Positions 15,344-23,783 of a stretch of DNA of 55,447 bases are shown piece after piece. The stretch is from Roseburia sp. (GTDB taxonomy: Bacteria; Bacillota; Clostridia; Lachnospirales; Lachnospiraceae). Every line of letters starts with the position of its first letter. The stretch's first letter is position 1. The stretch is from positions 1 to 55,447 of the forward strand of contig JAMPFA010000007.1 of NCBI GenBank assembly GCA_023664725.1, written 5' to 3'. The translations under genes and the position numbers were made by a program. A model generated the notes under the pieces. That model made no database searches. It worked only from the letters and a program-made list of their open reading frames with translations, and had not been told where the DNA came from.

Positions 15344-17107
15344 ATGAAAAATGACCAGTTGCTTCCCTTTGAGAGAAATCGTTACTATTCAGGAAAAATG
15401 CTGACCTCCGCAGATTTTACGGCGGAGCAGATTTATATGAACAACAAGAGGCGTTTTTTGAACAATGTATTATATGGATCAGGTGTGATCTGTGGGCTTA
15501 ATGTGCTAAATCTGGACGAGTTATCGATTTTGGTGGAGAGCGGAGCAGCCATTGACGGGGCGGGCCGGGAGATTGTGGTGGCCGCTTCGGTAGTAAAAAA
15601 ACTGTCCACTCTGGAAGGATATGAAAATCTGACAGGGGACAGAGCAATTTTGTGCCTTAAGTACAGAGAAGAGGAAGTGCATCCCATGTACTGTGCTGTA
15701 AAAGATGCGGCGGACAGCGAGTACCAGTATAGTCGTATTGATGAAGGGTATGAACTATTTCTTACGGACGGGGAAGAAGAACAGCTTTTGGGAGGGCAGG
15801 AGAATTTTCTGAAAGAGGAATGTATACTGGAAAATGAAGATATTCGTATCGTAATGAAAATGCCTCTTTTTGTCCCAAGGGGGAAGGAGGTGAAAATCTC
15901 TGTCATTCTCTACAAAAAATCCGATACGGAAAAGGAAATCTCTTTTTGCGGAAAGGTTTTTCTCCCGGTGTTTTTGGATGAGAAGGGCAGACATGAACTG
16001 GAAATTGATATCTCCGGGGTGGGTTTAAAAAAAGGTCGGCAGGTTATCAAAGACTTTTGGGTACGTGTGGAAGGGACAACAGTGGGGGAGACAAATCTTA
16101 TATTAAAGAGGGAGCATGGAAAATTTATGACAGGCGACGAGGAGGTGGCTCTGGAAAAGGATATCCACTTTAAAATTGTCCTGGAGAATCTATCCTTAGA
16201 GGAACTTTCCATGGGTGTGTTTGGAAAAATGAATTTGGAGGAAAAGCATGCTGCCGGAAAGAAAAGCGTGGTAAAGCTGGCGGAGCTGTCTCTTCTTCGG
16301 ACAGAAAATTCCTGCCTTATCGGGGAAATCCGGGAAGCGGGAATCAAAGAATACATTGCGGCACCGGCCGATCAGAGGGAGCGAAACACATACCTTTCTT
16401 ATTTCAGGGAGGCAGCCTATTCCATGGAAAGGGAGAGTCTTGCAAAGGAGAAAGATGCCGAAGGAGAAATTTCCAGGAAGGCAGATTTCCCAGGAAATAT
16501 GGCATGGGGAAGGGTGGAGATCCCTTTGTCCTCCCATATGAAAAAAGGGGATATCTGCTATTCACAGGAGATTATGCATGGGCTTGGCAAGGGAAATGTC
16601 TATGTGGATGTGGGGGTGGAGTATCTGGAGGATGAGCCGGGTTTTCCCCACAGCATGAGAAATACAGTTTACGGGGATATGGCACTTTTTCCAAAGGCGG
16701 AGGGTATGGAGTTTCAGACAGCAGTAAAAGTCATGAATGACAAGGGAAGCTTTCAGATTGCAGCAAAACTTCTGGGGGAACAAAAGAGTATTATTTTGCA
16801 GATGAGCTGGGCTGCTATCCGCTTTTCTTCTGGAAAAGACAATATAGAGGCAGGGGAGGAGGGAAGCCTTGTTCCAAAGTTCTCTACGGTGCGGTTAAAG
16901 ACAAAGGAGAGATACTTTTTTGAGGTGGAATTTAAAAATATGAAACCTCAGCCTCTCTCTTACGAACTGACAGAGGATGGCAGCGGAGAGATTGGCAGCG
17001 ATGGGGTGTATATTGCCCCAGCAAAAGAGGGGGTATATGAAATTTGCATCTTTTGTACGAATATGCCAAAGATTTCTACCTATGTGTATGCCATTGTAAG
17101 CAGGTAA
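15344..17107 (+). CDS. CIS-associated protein with C-terminal Ig-like domain
   Basis: 587 residues, first gene of the CIS operon, ATG after AGAGGAATAG. The N-terminal motif FERNRYYSGKMLTSADFTAE plus RRFLNNVLYGSGVICGLNVL recurs, in my recollection, in proteins encoded with CIS loci of cyanobacteria and actinobacteria, where the function is not settled. The middle (150-480) is beta-rich and variable. The end, with GEIGSDGVYIAPAKEGVYEI, looks like a bacterial Ig-like fold. No signal peptide or membrane helix, so it is probably cytosolic or part of the particle. It could be a baseplate or fibre-type accessory. Confidence 0.6.
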   Translation: MKNDQLLPFERNRYYSGKMLTSADFTAEQIYMNNKRRFLNNVLYGSGVICGLNVLNLDELSILVESGAAIDGAGREIVVAASVVKKLSTLEGYENLTGDRAILCLKYREEEVHPMYCAVKDAADSEYQYSRIDEGYELFLTDGEEEQLLGGQENFLKEECILENEDIRIVMKMPLFVPRGKEVKISVILYKKSDTEKEISFCGKVFLPVFLDEKGRHELEIDISGVGLKKGRQVIKDFWVRVEGTTVGETNLILKREHGKFMTGDEEVALEKDIHFKIVLENLSLEELSMGVFGKMNLEEKHAAGKKSVVKLAELSLLRTENSCLIGEIREAGIKEYIAAPADQRERNTYLSYFREAAYSMERESLAKEKDAEGEISRKADFPGNMAWGRVEIPLSSHMKKGDICYSQEIMHGLGKGNVYVDVGVEYLEDEPGFPHSMRNTVYGDMALFPKAEGMEFQTAVKVMNDKGSFQIAAKLLGEQKSIILQMSWAAIRFSSGKDNIEAGEEGSLVPKFSTVRLKTKERYFFEVEFKNMKPQPLSYELTEDGSGEIGSDGVYIAPAKEGVYEICIFCTNMPKISTYVYAIVSR

Positions 17108-17119
17108 ACGGAGGCTTAT

Positions 17120-17968
17120 ATGATACTGGATGGGGGAAACAGACAATATGAAGTGGTAAGGGATGTGTTTTCCGGTAAAAAAAACGAGGTAATGGTCTGT
17201 ATCGCCTTGCATACAGCGCCAAAGGAATATAAAACCCTTTGGAAAGTAAAAGACAGGGAGCTGACAAAAAGCCTGTTAAAGATGTTTGGCGCCGGGGAAG
17301 AAAAAAAAGTATGCGAAAGCTGGTTTGTGGTGAGGTTTGATATGTATTTTGTCTTTCCTTACACAGGGGAACGTCCACTGGAAAAATTCTATTTGAGTAC
17401 GGTTTATGGCGGTTCACTAGAAAGGCAAAAAATATGGCTGGATCTGGCGGAAAAATGCATGACCTGGGGACTGCCTGCCGGAATTTTGTATCTGATTTTA
17501 AAGCAGGGACAGATAGGGATAACCCCTGAGGGAACAGTATTTTTCAATTATTTTCTGGACTTGTCGGAATACAGGGAGGATGTAAAAGAAAAAAAATGCG
17601 CCATGCTCTGTGCCAGTGAGATTTTAAAACTGGTGAAGATGGAGCAGAAGGGAACAGAAATCCCAGACCGGCTTTTGGAGCAGAAGCTTGGAAGAAAGGC
17701 ATATACAGACAGCTTCCAGTTGTATCAGGATATGAAAATGCTGTTGGAGGACGAGGAAAAAGAATCTTTTAAAATTATTAAAAACTTAAAGGTCCAATTT
17801 TATTCAAAAAAAGAAATTTGGCTTAAGATATTATGTGTTTTTTGCACCGTGCTTTTTGTCACTGCCGCCGGAACATTTTTCTTTCGAGCATTTGGAGGGG
17901 GAGCCTCTTTTGCAGGCCTCTTGGGGCATAACTTTGAAAGGATTGGCACGGAATCACTGCTGCAGTAA
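17120..17968 (+). CDS. Tail-anchored membrane protein with kinase-like fold (candidate pseudokinase)
   Basis: 282 residues. A cytosolic domain of about 235 residues is followed by one membrane helix (WLKILCVFCTVLFVTAAGTF) and a 25-residue outside tail. The cytosolic part has features of a protein-kinase fold: a hinge-like YFVFPYTGERPLEKFYL near residue 77, and GQIGITPEGTVFFNYFLDL near 135 where kinases carry HRDxxxxN and DFG. The catalytic residues are absent. Layout and size resemble EssB of type VII secretion, a pseudokinase with one helix. This likeness is inference. The gene sits 12 bases after the previous one, and the next protein has a degenerate cyclase domain. Confidence 0.5.
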   Translation: MILDGGNRQYEVVRDVFSGKKNEVMVCIALHTAPKEYKTLWKVKDRELTKSLLKMFGAGEEKKVCESWFVVRFDMYFVFPYTGERPLEKFYLSTVYGGSLERQKIWLDLAEKCMTWGLPAGILYLILKQGQIGITPEGTVFFNYFLDLSEYREDVKEKKCAMLCASEILKLVKMEQKGTEIPDRLLEQKLGRKAYTDSFQLYQDMKMLLEDEEKESFKIIKNLKVQFYSKKEIWLKILCVFCTVLFVTAAGTFFFRAFGGGASFAGLLGHNFERIGTESLLQ

Positions 17969-17997
17969 GAGGAGGCAAATGCGAAGGGGGTGAGGAG

Positions 17998-20640
17998 ATG
18001 AAGCATTTGGCAAAAATTGCCGTCATCGTTGTCGTATACATCTTTTTGTCCAAAAGTTTTTTTGATTTTTTGTCTCCTGCCTCAGACGCAAAAACTGCGG
18101 GGAATCAGATGGGGTTAGACCAGAACGGGAATGTGTATCTGGCCAGGAGGAGTGCCTGGGATTTATGGGTGTTTAAAATTGGAAAGAGAGGGGAGCGGGA
18201 GGTTTTCCGATGTCCGGCATGGCACATAGGAACCCAAAAAAGATCGGTAAGCCTTACTTGTGATGACAATACCCTCTATGTGCTGCAAAGCTGGTATAAG
18301 AATGAGAAGCAGATGATCTATGTCTCTAAGATGGAGGAGCCAACCCATGAGCTGAAAGAGATTTTGAAGAGAGAAGTGGATGCCAATGTGGATATATGTG
18401 ATTTTCAGGTGGAGAAGGGAGTTGTCTATGTCACAGGCATCGACTGCAGAACAGAGGATATCTTTCTTTACTCCAATGACCAGCAGGAGGAGAGAGAGTT
18501 CCGGATTGAGGGGAAGATTCCGGTGACAGCATGTCATGCAAAGTCCGGTGTAACCGCTCTGACCCAGGACAGACAGCTTTACCGTTTAGAAAACCAGGAT
18601 GCCGTAAAAATGAACCTAAAGGAGATGGTATTTTTAAAAGCAGGCAGCGGGGGAATATTTTTACAGAAGTTTATGGAAAAGGATTTAAGATACTATGACC
18701 TGAAAGGCTATCTGATTTTCCGCTGTACTTTGGAGTCTTATGTCAGAGATGTGCAGATAGATAATCGTCGGGAAAACCTGGCAGTGCTTTCCAATGACGG
18801 AGAGGAAGATAAACTGCTTTTTTATTCAAAAGACAGGGAAAAGGTGGTTTATGCAGATGACTGCAGTGTTTCCACAAAAGATATTTGCAGGGAACTTTTT
18901 TGGCCTTTTATAAAATTTAGCTTGATATATTTTCTGTGTGCATTTCTTTTCCTGTTTCTCATGGGAAAGGTGCAAAAGAAAAGAAAACTTCAATTTCAGA
19001 TGCTATCGGCATTGGCTTTTGTAAGTTTTTTCTGGATGGTTTTTACTTTTATTATATTCTGGGATACCCAGAGGGACAGAGCACTTTCAGAGCGTAGTTT
19101 TCATGCCGGTACCTGCAATCATGTGCAGAAGGAGAGGTTTTTAAACGTTTTTGAACCAAAGCTTTTTTCTATGGAGGAATATCCGGGAAGTTCTACCCAG
19201 ACTTTGGTGGAAGAGGCGCTTTCCAATGATGATATGCTGGGGGCCTGGAAACAGTTGTTTATCCACACGGAAGTTTTTATACGGCAGGAGGAAGAGTACT
19301 ATGTGATATTTTCGGAGGAACGAGCTTTTGGTGCAAATATAGCCTGCGTATACCAGAAAAATGCTTTTGAACGGATATGTGAGCTCTGTGAGGAATATGC
19401 AAAGGAGGGAGGGATAGAGTTTACTCTGGAATGGAACGGAGTGGAATATGTTGCGTCCATGTGTCCCATAGAAGGAAGAGGGGGAATGTATATTTTAACA
19501 AAATTTCCCACTTCAGATATAGAGGATGAGGTGAAGGATATTATGGCTCCTGTATGTCTGTTTGGCATAGGGGGATGGTTTTTCCTGTTTCTTATTTCTT
19601 TTTTGTATCTTCGGATAAAATGGCGGGCCATGTCTGTGGTAGTGACACAGATGGATAAAATTTCCAAGGGAGATTTTCATATGCCGGGGAAAAAGCTTCC
19701 CGACAATGAGTTCGGGGTTCTGTGGGCATCTCTTGGCAGGATGTGCAGTGTGATGCAGATTGAAGATTATAAGAAAAAGGGAACTTTAAATCATCTGTAT
19801 CAGTTTGCCCCAAAGTCCTTTGAGGAAATGTTTTATAAGGATTATCTCTATGAGGTGGAAGTGGGGGAGTGTGTAGAAGTTTTTGCAACAGTTGGCATCC
19901 TTTCTCTGGTGGATCAGGATATGTTTTTTGAAGATACATGGGAAGAAAATTATATCTTTTATGTCAACCGGTTGCTGGAGGGATTATTTCGGCAGGAAAA
20001 TGCCGGGAAAGGTATTTTCTTTCAGGATGACAGTACATTGGAATCCCTAAAAGTTTTGTTTCCCGGGGAGGAGGGCGCAAAAGAAGCGGTGGCATTTGGC
20101 ATGGTCTGTATGGAAGAACTGACAACAAAGACAAGAGACTGCTGCTGGAAAAATCCTTTTCTTTTCTTACATACTTCCCGGTATCTTATCGGACTTGCCG
20201 GGGGGAAAAGCCGGGTGTACCCCTTTGTGGCGTCCGATGAGTTTGCAGTGTTAAACCCTTTTTCCAAGGAATTAAAAAAACGAGGAGTTTTCATGGCCAT
20301 AACGGAGGAGACAATGAGGAAGATTCCAAAGGAAGTGCAGGTGAGGCACATTGGCTTTGGGGCTTCCGGGGATGAGATTTACCGATTTCAGATTTATGAG
20401 ATTTTGGATGTGTGCCCCCCGGCAGTAAAAGAGGCAAAAATCCGGACAAAAGTCAAATTTGCCCAGGCACTTGAACTGTTTTACAAAAATGAGTATTACC
20501 AGGCCAGAAGTGGTTTTCTCGAAGTGTTAAAGGAGTGCAGGGAGGACGGGATTGCAAGGTGGTATGTGTTTATGTGTGAGGAGGCGTTAAATGGGGAAAT
20601 CCGGCATGACCTTTTTTTTGAGAGGAATCGGGAAACATAA
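17998..20640 (+). CDS. Four-helix membrane protein with HAMP and degenerate class III cyclase domain
   Basis: 880 residues. Predicted order: membrane helix 6-22; an outside domain of about 260 residues with repeated short beta motifs, possibly a propeller; helices at about 303-323 and 334-354; a second outside domain to 515; helix 518-538; HAMP-like linker (MDKISKGDFHMPG); then a class III nucleotidyl cyclase homology domain, about 600-790. That domain has YQFAPKSFEEMF and LFLHTSRYLIGLAGGKSRVY at the expected places. The metal-binding aspartate of the usual FSDIRGFT motif is replaced (VGILSLVDQD), so catalysis is unlikely. A TPR-like tail follows. GGGGTGAGGAG precedes the start. Probably a sensor or docking platform. 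Confidence 0.65.
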   Translation: MKHLAKIAVIVVVYIFLSKSFFDFLSPASDAKTAGNQMGLDQNGNVYLARRSAWDLWVFKIGKRGEREVFRCPAWHIGTQKRSVSLTCDDNTLYVLQSWYKNEKQMIYVSKMEEPTHELKEILKREVDANVDICDFQVEKGVVYVTGIDCRTEDIFLYSNDQQEEREFRIEGKIPVTACHAKSGVTALTQDRQLYRLENQDAVKMNLKEMVFLKAGSGGIFLQKFMEKDLRYYDLKGYLIFRCTLESYVRDVQIDNRRENLAVLSNDGEEDKLLFYSKDREKVVYADDCSVSTKDICRELFWPFIKFSLIYFLCAFLFLFLMGKVQKKRKLQFQMLSALAFVSFFWMVFTFIIFWDTQRDRALSERSFHAGTCNHVQKERFLNVFEPKLFSMEEYPGSSTQTLVEEALSNDDMLGAWKQLFIHTEVFIRQEEEYYVIFSEERAFGANIACVYQKNAFERICELCEEYAKEGGIEFTLEWNGVEYVASMCPIEGRGGMYILTKFPTSDIEDEVKDIMAPVCLFGIGGWFFLFLISFLYLRIKWRAMSVVVTQMDKISKGDFHMPGKKLPDNEFGVLWASLGRMCSVMQIEDYKKKGTLNHLYQFAPKSFEEMFYKDYLYEVEVGECVEVFATVGILSLVDQDMFFEDTWEENYIFYVNRLLEGLFRQENAGKGIFFQDDSTLESLKVLFPGEEGAKEAVAFGMVCMEELTTKTRDCCWKNPFLFLHTSRYLIGLAGGKSRVYPFVASDEFAVLNPFSKELKKRGVFMAITEETMRKIPKEVQVRHIGFGASGDEIYRFQIYEILDVCPPAVKEAKIRTKVKFAQALELFYKNEYYQARSGFLEVLKECREDGIARWYVFMCEEALNGEIRHDLFFERNRET

Positions 20641-21760
20641 AGATAAGTTCCAAGAAAAGTCGAGAGATTTCTTTCAAAATCTTTTTAATCTTAAACCCGA
20701 AGATGACAGGGATTACTACAGAATTGGAAGCTTTCTCTTCAGTAAAAAGCTGGTTATTATGGTGATGATTTTTGCAGGCGTTTTGTCTCTGGCATATTTT
20801 TTTCTGATAAAAACCGAGGATGCAGGGGGAGATGGAAGTATTTATAAGACTTACAAGTACAATTCTCCGGCATTGAAATTGTTGAATGGGAGAGCAATTA
20901 TCCTTGGAAAATCTGGTTACAGGGCTTACGTGGGAGATGTGTCTCATGGCATGGTTAAGGGGCAGGGGACGCTTTACGACAGGGAAGGAAATTTGGTTTA
21001 TGAGGGAGAATTTGATGGCAATTTCTATAATGGGGTGGGAAAGTGTTATTACAAAGGCGGCGGGGTTTTTTACCAGGGGGAGTTTGCAGACAATCTGTAT
21101 CAGGGGAAGGGCAGGCTCTACCGGGAAAACGGAACCCTCAGATATGAGGGGGAGTTTGAGAGGGGATATATGGAGGGGGAAGGCGTTTTGTACAACGCCA
21201 GTGGAGATGCGGCATATACAGGACATTTCTTTCGGGATGAAGTACAGTACCAGGAACTTTTGGGAAAGACCACAGAGGAGGGGGCAGGGATGTACACGGG
21301 GAAAAGGATGGTGTATGAGGCAGGGGAGGGCTATCTTGTCGCTATGAAAGATATTGATGCCATCTACTTTGGCACAGGACAGGAGAATGTTTCGAAAGGG
21401 AATTTTTTGATTTCCGGGCTCTATGTGCTAAAAGATAAGGTTTGGCTTGGGGGAGAAGAGGTGACAGAGATTTCCTCGTTGACAGCGTATTTTGGACAGC
21501 CTGTCTACCAGGGATATACTTTTCTGTCCGGGGAGGATGAGATTGCCTTAAATGCGGCTGCACTGCTTTATGATGAGGTTCTTTTTGGCCCGGCAACGCT
21601 TGAATTGGAAAATATGTTTGATGATGTTTCTGTTCTTAAGAGTTTTGAGAAAAATTATGAAGTTTATATCTATGTGTTTGAGAAAGAAGATGTGATATAT
21701 ACCTTTTTTTCAAGAGATAAAAACCAGAGTTTTTCATTTTACAGGATGGAGCAGGAGTAA
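20591..21760 (+). CDS. Membrane-anchored MORN-repeat protein
   Basis: 389 residues; the ATG has GAGGAGG upstream and overlaps the preceding gene by 50 bases. A cytosolic N-terminus of about 50 residues, one membrane helix (residues 53-73), then an outside part. Residues 119-215 hold four MORN repeats of 23 residues, for example GQGTLYDREGNLVYEGEF and GKGRLYRENGTLRYEGEF. The remaining 170 residues are unassigned. MORN repeats form extended beta sheets that bind lipids or proteins, so an outside scaffold role is plausible. Its start/stop overlaps with both neighbours show it belongs to the same complex-coding unit. Confidence 0.75.
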   Translation: MGKSGMTFFLRGIGKHKDKFQEKSRDFFQNLFNLKPEDDRDYYRIGSFLFSKKLVIMVMIFAGVLSLAYFFLIKTEDAGGDGSIYKTYKYNSPALKLLNGRAIILGKSGYRAYVGDVSHGMVKGQGTLYDREGNLVYEGEFDGNFYNGVGKCYYKGGGVFYQGEFADNLYQGKGRLYRENGTLRYEGEFERGYMEGEGVLYNASGDAAYTGHFFRDEVQYQELLGKTTEEGAGMYTGKRMVYEAGEGYLVAMKDIDAIYFGTGQENVSKGNFLISGLYVLKDKVWLGGEEVTEISSLTAYFGQPVYQGYTFLSGEDEIALNAAALLYDEVLFGPATLELENMFDDVSVLKSFEKNYEVYIYVFEKEDVIYTFFSRDKNQSFSFYRMEQE

Positions 21761-23772
21761 TGAGAAAGATAGGATTTGTGCTTGTCCTGACAGTTTTTTT
21801 GACAGGATTTTGTTTTTACCCTGAGAAAGTTTTGGGGGTGGGACGGGAGCTGTCCCTAAGCCAGGTTCAAAGCCTTGCCATTGCAAAATCAGAAAGCTAT
21901 CAGAAAATTATGGGAAAGATAGAGGTGCAGGACATCAAGTATGCGGCGGCGGTAAAATCCATTAAGATGAAGCAGAAAAATATGGCTACCTTCCGTTGGA
22001 CGCCCCTTTTATCTTTTAAGTTTCCGGAAAACCCCACTTTGGCAGATGAGTATGAGTGGAAGTACAAGCCATTGCAGATTTTAACCCAAAAGCAGGAACT
22101 AATCCATCAGCTTTCCGATGATATGTGCCTTACCAGAGAAAAGGTTTCCCTGCTCTATGTGGAAGGTTACATTACCCAGGAAAAAATTGACTTTGACGAG
22201 CAGCGTCTCCTTCGGGAGAGGGATGCGCTAAAGAGGCAGCAGGCGGGGAGGATTACCGGAAAAGCCAGTGAGACGGATATAGAGAAGACAAAACAGTCCA
22301 TAGAAAAAATCACATTGGAACTTTCCCTTCTGATGCGCTCTCTTGACACCACAAAGGAGAAGATTTCCGATTTAATGGACCTGGATATTACTGTGGGATA
22401 CCGATTTTTAAATCCATTTGTGGAAGCGGAGATTCCCAGAGGGCTTTTAGACCTGCTCATTGACTACACTTTAGAGAATGACCAGTCTTACTATGAGAGC
22501 AAAATGGACACAAGGCTCACCCTGACAGGTCTTAATATGACCCAGACGCTGATGCAGGGGCAGTACGGCCAAGAGTTAAACCAGGTGATGTTTTACATTG
22601 AGCAGGCAAAGGCGGGGAAAAAAATAGATGAAGCCTCTTTTAAACGGGATTATGAAAAAATGCTTGAAAGTATTGACGCACCCTGGAACGGCACAAAAAA
22701 AATTCTGTTTATCAAAATAAATAAAGAGTGGTTTAAGGGTGCCATTGACGGTTCCAGGTATGTGGAGGATGACCCTTATGTGCTTTACAGCCAGGCATTA
22801 GAATATGTGGATGCCGCAAAAGAGCAGGCGAGTCTGAAAAAAGAGCTGACAAGGAGTGTGAAGGATGGATATGAAAACATTGTGACGGCAAGGCTTACCT
22901 ACACCCAGGCAGCCAGTGAGGCAGAAAAACTGAAAGAAGAGGAAAAGAAAGCTGTGGAGCAAAACCGTCTGGGGCTTTTGGATATTGAGGATTTAAATGG
23001 GATTCAGGAGGAATATATCAGTCAGGAACTAAGTGCTCTGGAAGCTCTCTCCGATTACACAAAGCTTTTGTATTCTTTTGACAGACTGACCTGTGGCGGG
23101 ATTACCCGATATCTGTCAGGTACAGACCAGGAGATGAATCAGGTGGAGAGGGGTAATCGTCTTTTGACAGAGGAACTTTCCGGGAAAGTGTATTACTATC
23201 TGGATCACAAAATTGAGGACAATATTTTTACCCTGGGGATTAGTGTGCCAAAAGAGTATTCCCTGGAACTTACCCATTTTGAACTCTATGCGGACGGGGT
23301 GAGGATTGGGGAGAAAACAGAGATTGCAAAGGAGCTTACCCATCTTGCGTTGGATCTTAATCAGGTGGAGCATGTACAGATTTATCTGTATACAGAGGAA
23401 GAGCTGACGGCAGTGTGTGAAATTGATCCGGAGATAAACCAGGATGAATTAAAACTAAATGGCGGCTATACCTTGGAAAAATCGGACAGCTATCAAGTGC
23501 TTGCCACATATTCTTACCGTCAGGGAGAAGCAGGTTTGGTGACGATTACTTTAAATCCTATGGAGAGGGAGATAGGGTATTACCAGATTACAGATTTCAC
23601 CGGGAAACCTGTGGCGGAGGGAGAAAAAATTGCTATTGGAGAATCCTTTTCCTATCTGTCCCTTCTGGTGGGGCAGCCTGGGGAACTTAAAGTGAATTTT
23701 TTTGACAGGTCAGGAAGTGTTTTATATACCGGAATATTTAAAGAGGAGACGGCGTGTATCATTGCAGAATAG
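21760..23772 (+). CDS. Secreted TolC-like coiled-coil protein
   Basis: 670 residues with a cleavable signal peptide (MRKIGFVLVLTVFLTGFCFY). The mature start, ELSLSQVQSLAIAKSESYQK, is the pattern of TolC/outer-membrane efflux proteins (LSLxxAxxLALxxN). Two long helical hairpin regions follow, about 35-220 and 345-460, as in the two halves of TolC. The second, RLTYTQAASEAEKLKEEEKK and NRLGLLDIEDLNGIQEEYI, carries the typical GxxDxxDLL-like turn. The last 200 residues look like beta domains. TolC folds are known mainly from Gram-negative outer membranes; here there is none, so it would be a peptidoglycan-spanning helical barrel or tether. It overlaps the MORN gene stop. Confidence 0.65.
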   Translation: MRKIGFVLVLTVFLTGFCFYPEKVLGVGRELSLSQVQSLAIAKSESYQKIMGKIEVQDIKYAAAVKSIKMKQKNMATFRWTPLLSFKFPENPTLADEYEWKYKPLQILTQKQELIHQLSDDMCLTREKVSLLYVEGYITQEKIDFDEQRLLRERDALKRQQAGRITGKASETDIEKTKQSIEKITLELSLLMRSLDTTKEKISDLMDLDITVGYRFLNPFVEAEIPRGLLDLLIDYTLENDQSYYESKMDTRLTLTGLNMTQTLMQGQYGQELNQVMFYIEQAKAGKKIDEASFKRDYEKMLESIDAPWNGTKKILFIKINKEWFKGAIDGSRYVEDDPYVLYSQALEYVDAAKEQASLKKELTRSVKDGYENIVTARLTYTQAASEAEKLKEEEKKAVEQNRLGLLDIEDLNGIQEEYISQELSALEALSDYTKLLYSFDRLTCGGITRYLSGTDQEMNQVERGNRLLTEELSGKVYYYLDHKIEDNIFTLGISVPKEYSLELTHFELYADGVRIGEKTEIAKELTHLALDLNQVEHVQIYLYTEEELTAVCEIDPEINQDELKLNGGYTLEKSDSYQVLATYSYRQGEAGLVTITLNPMEREIGYYQITDFTGKPVAEGEKIAIGESFSYLSLLVGQPGELKVNFFDRSGSVLYTGIFKEETACIIAE

Positions 23773-23783
23773 GGGAGGGAAAT

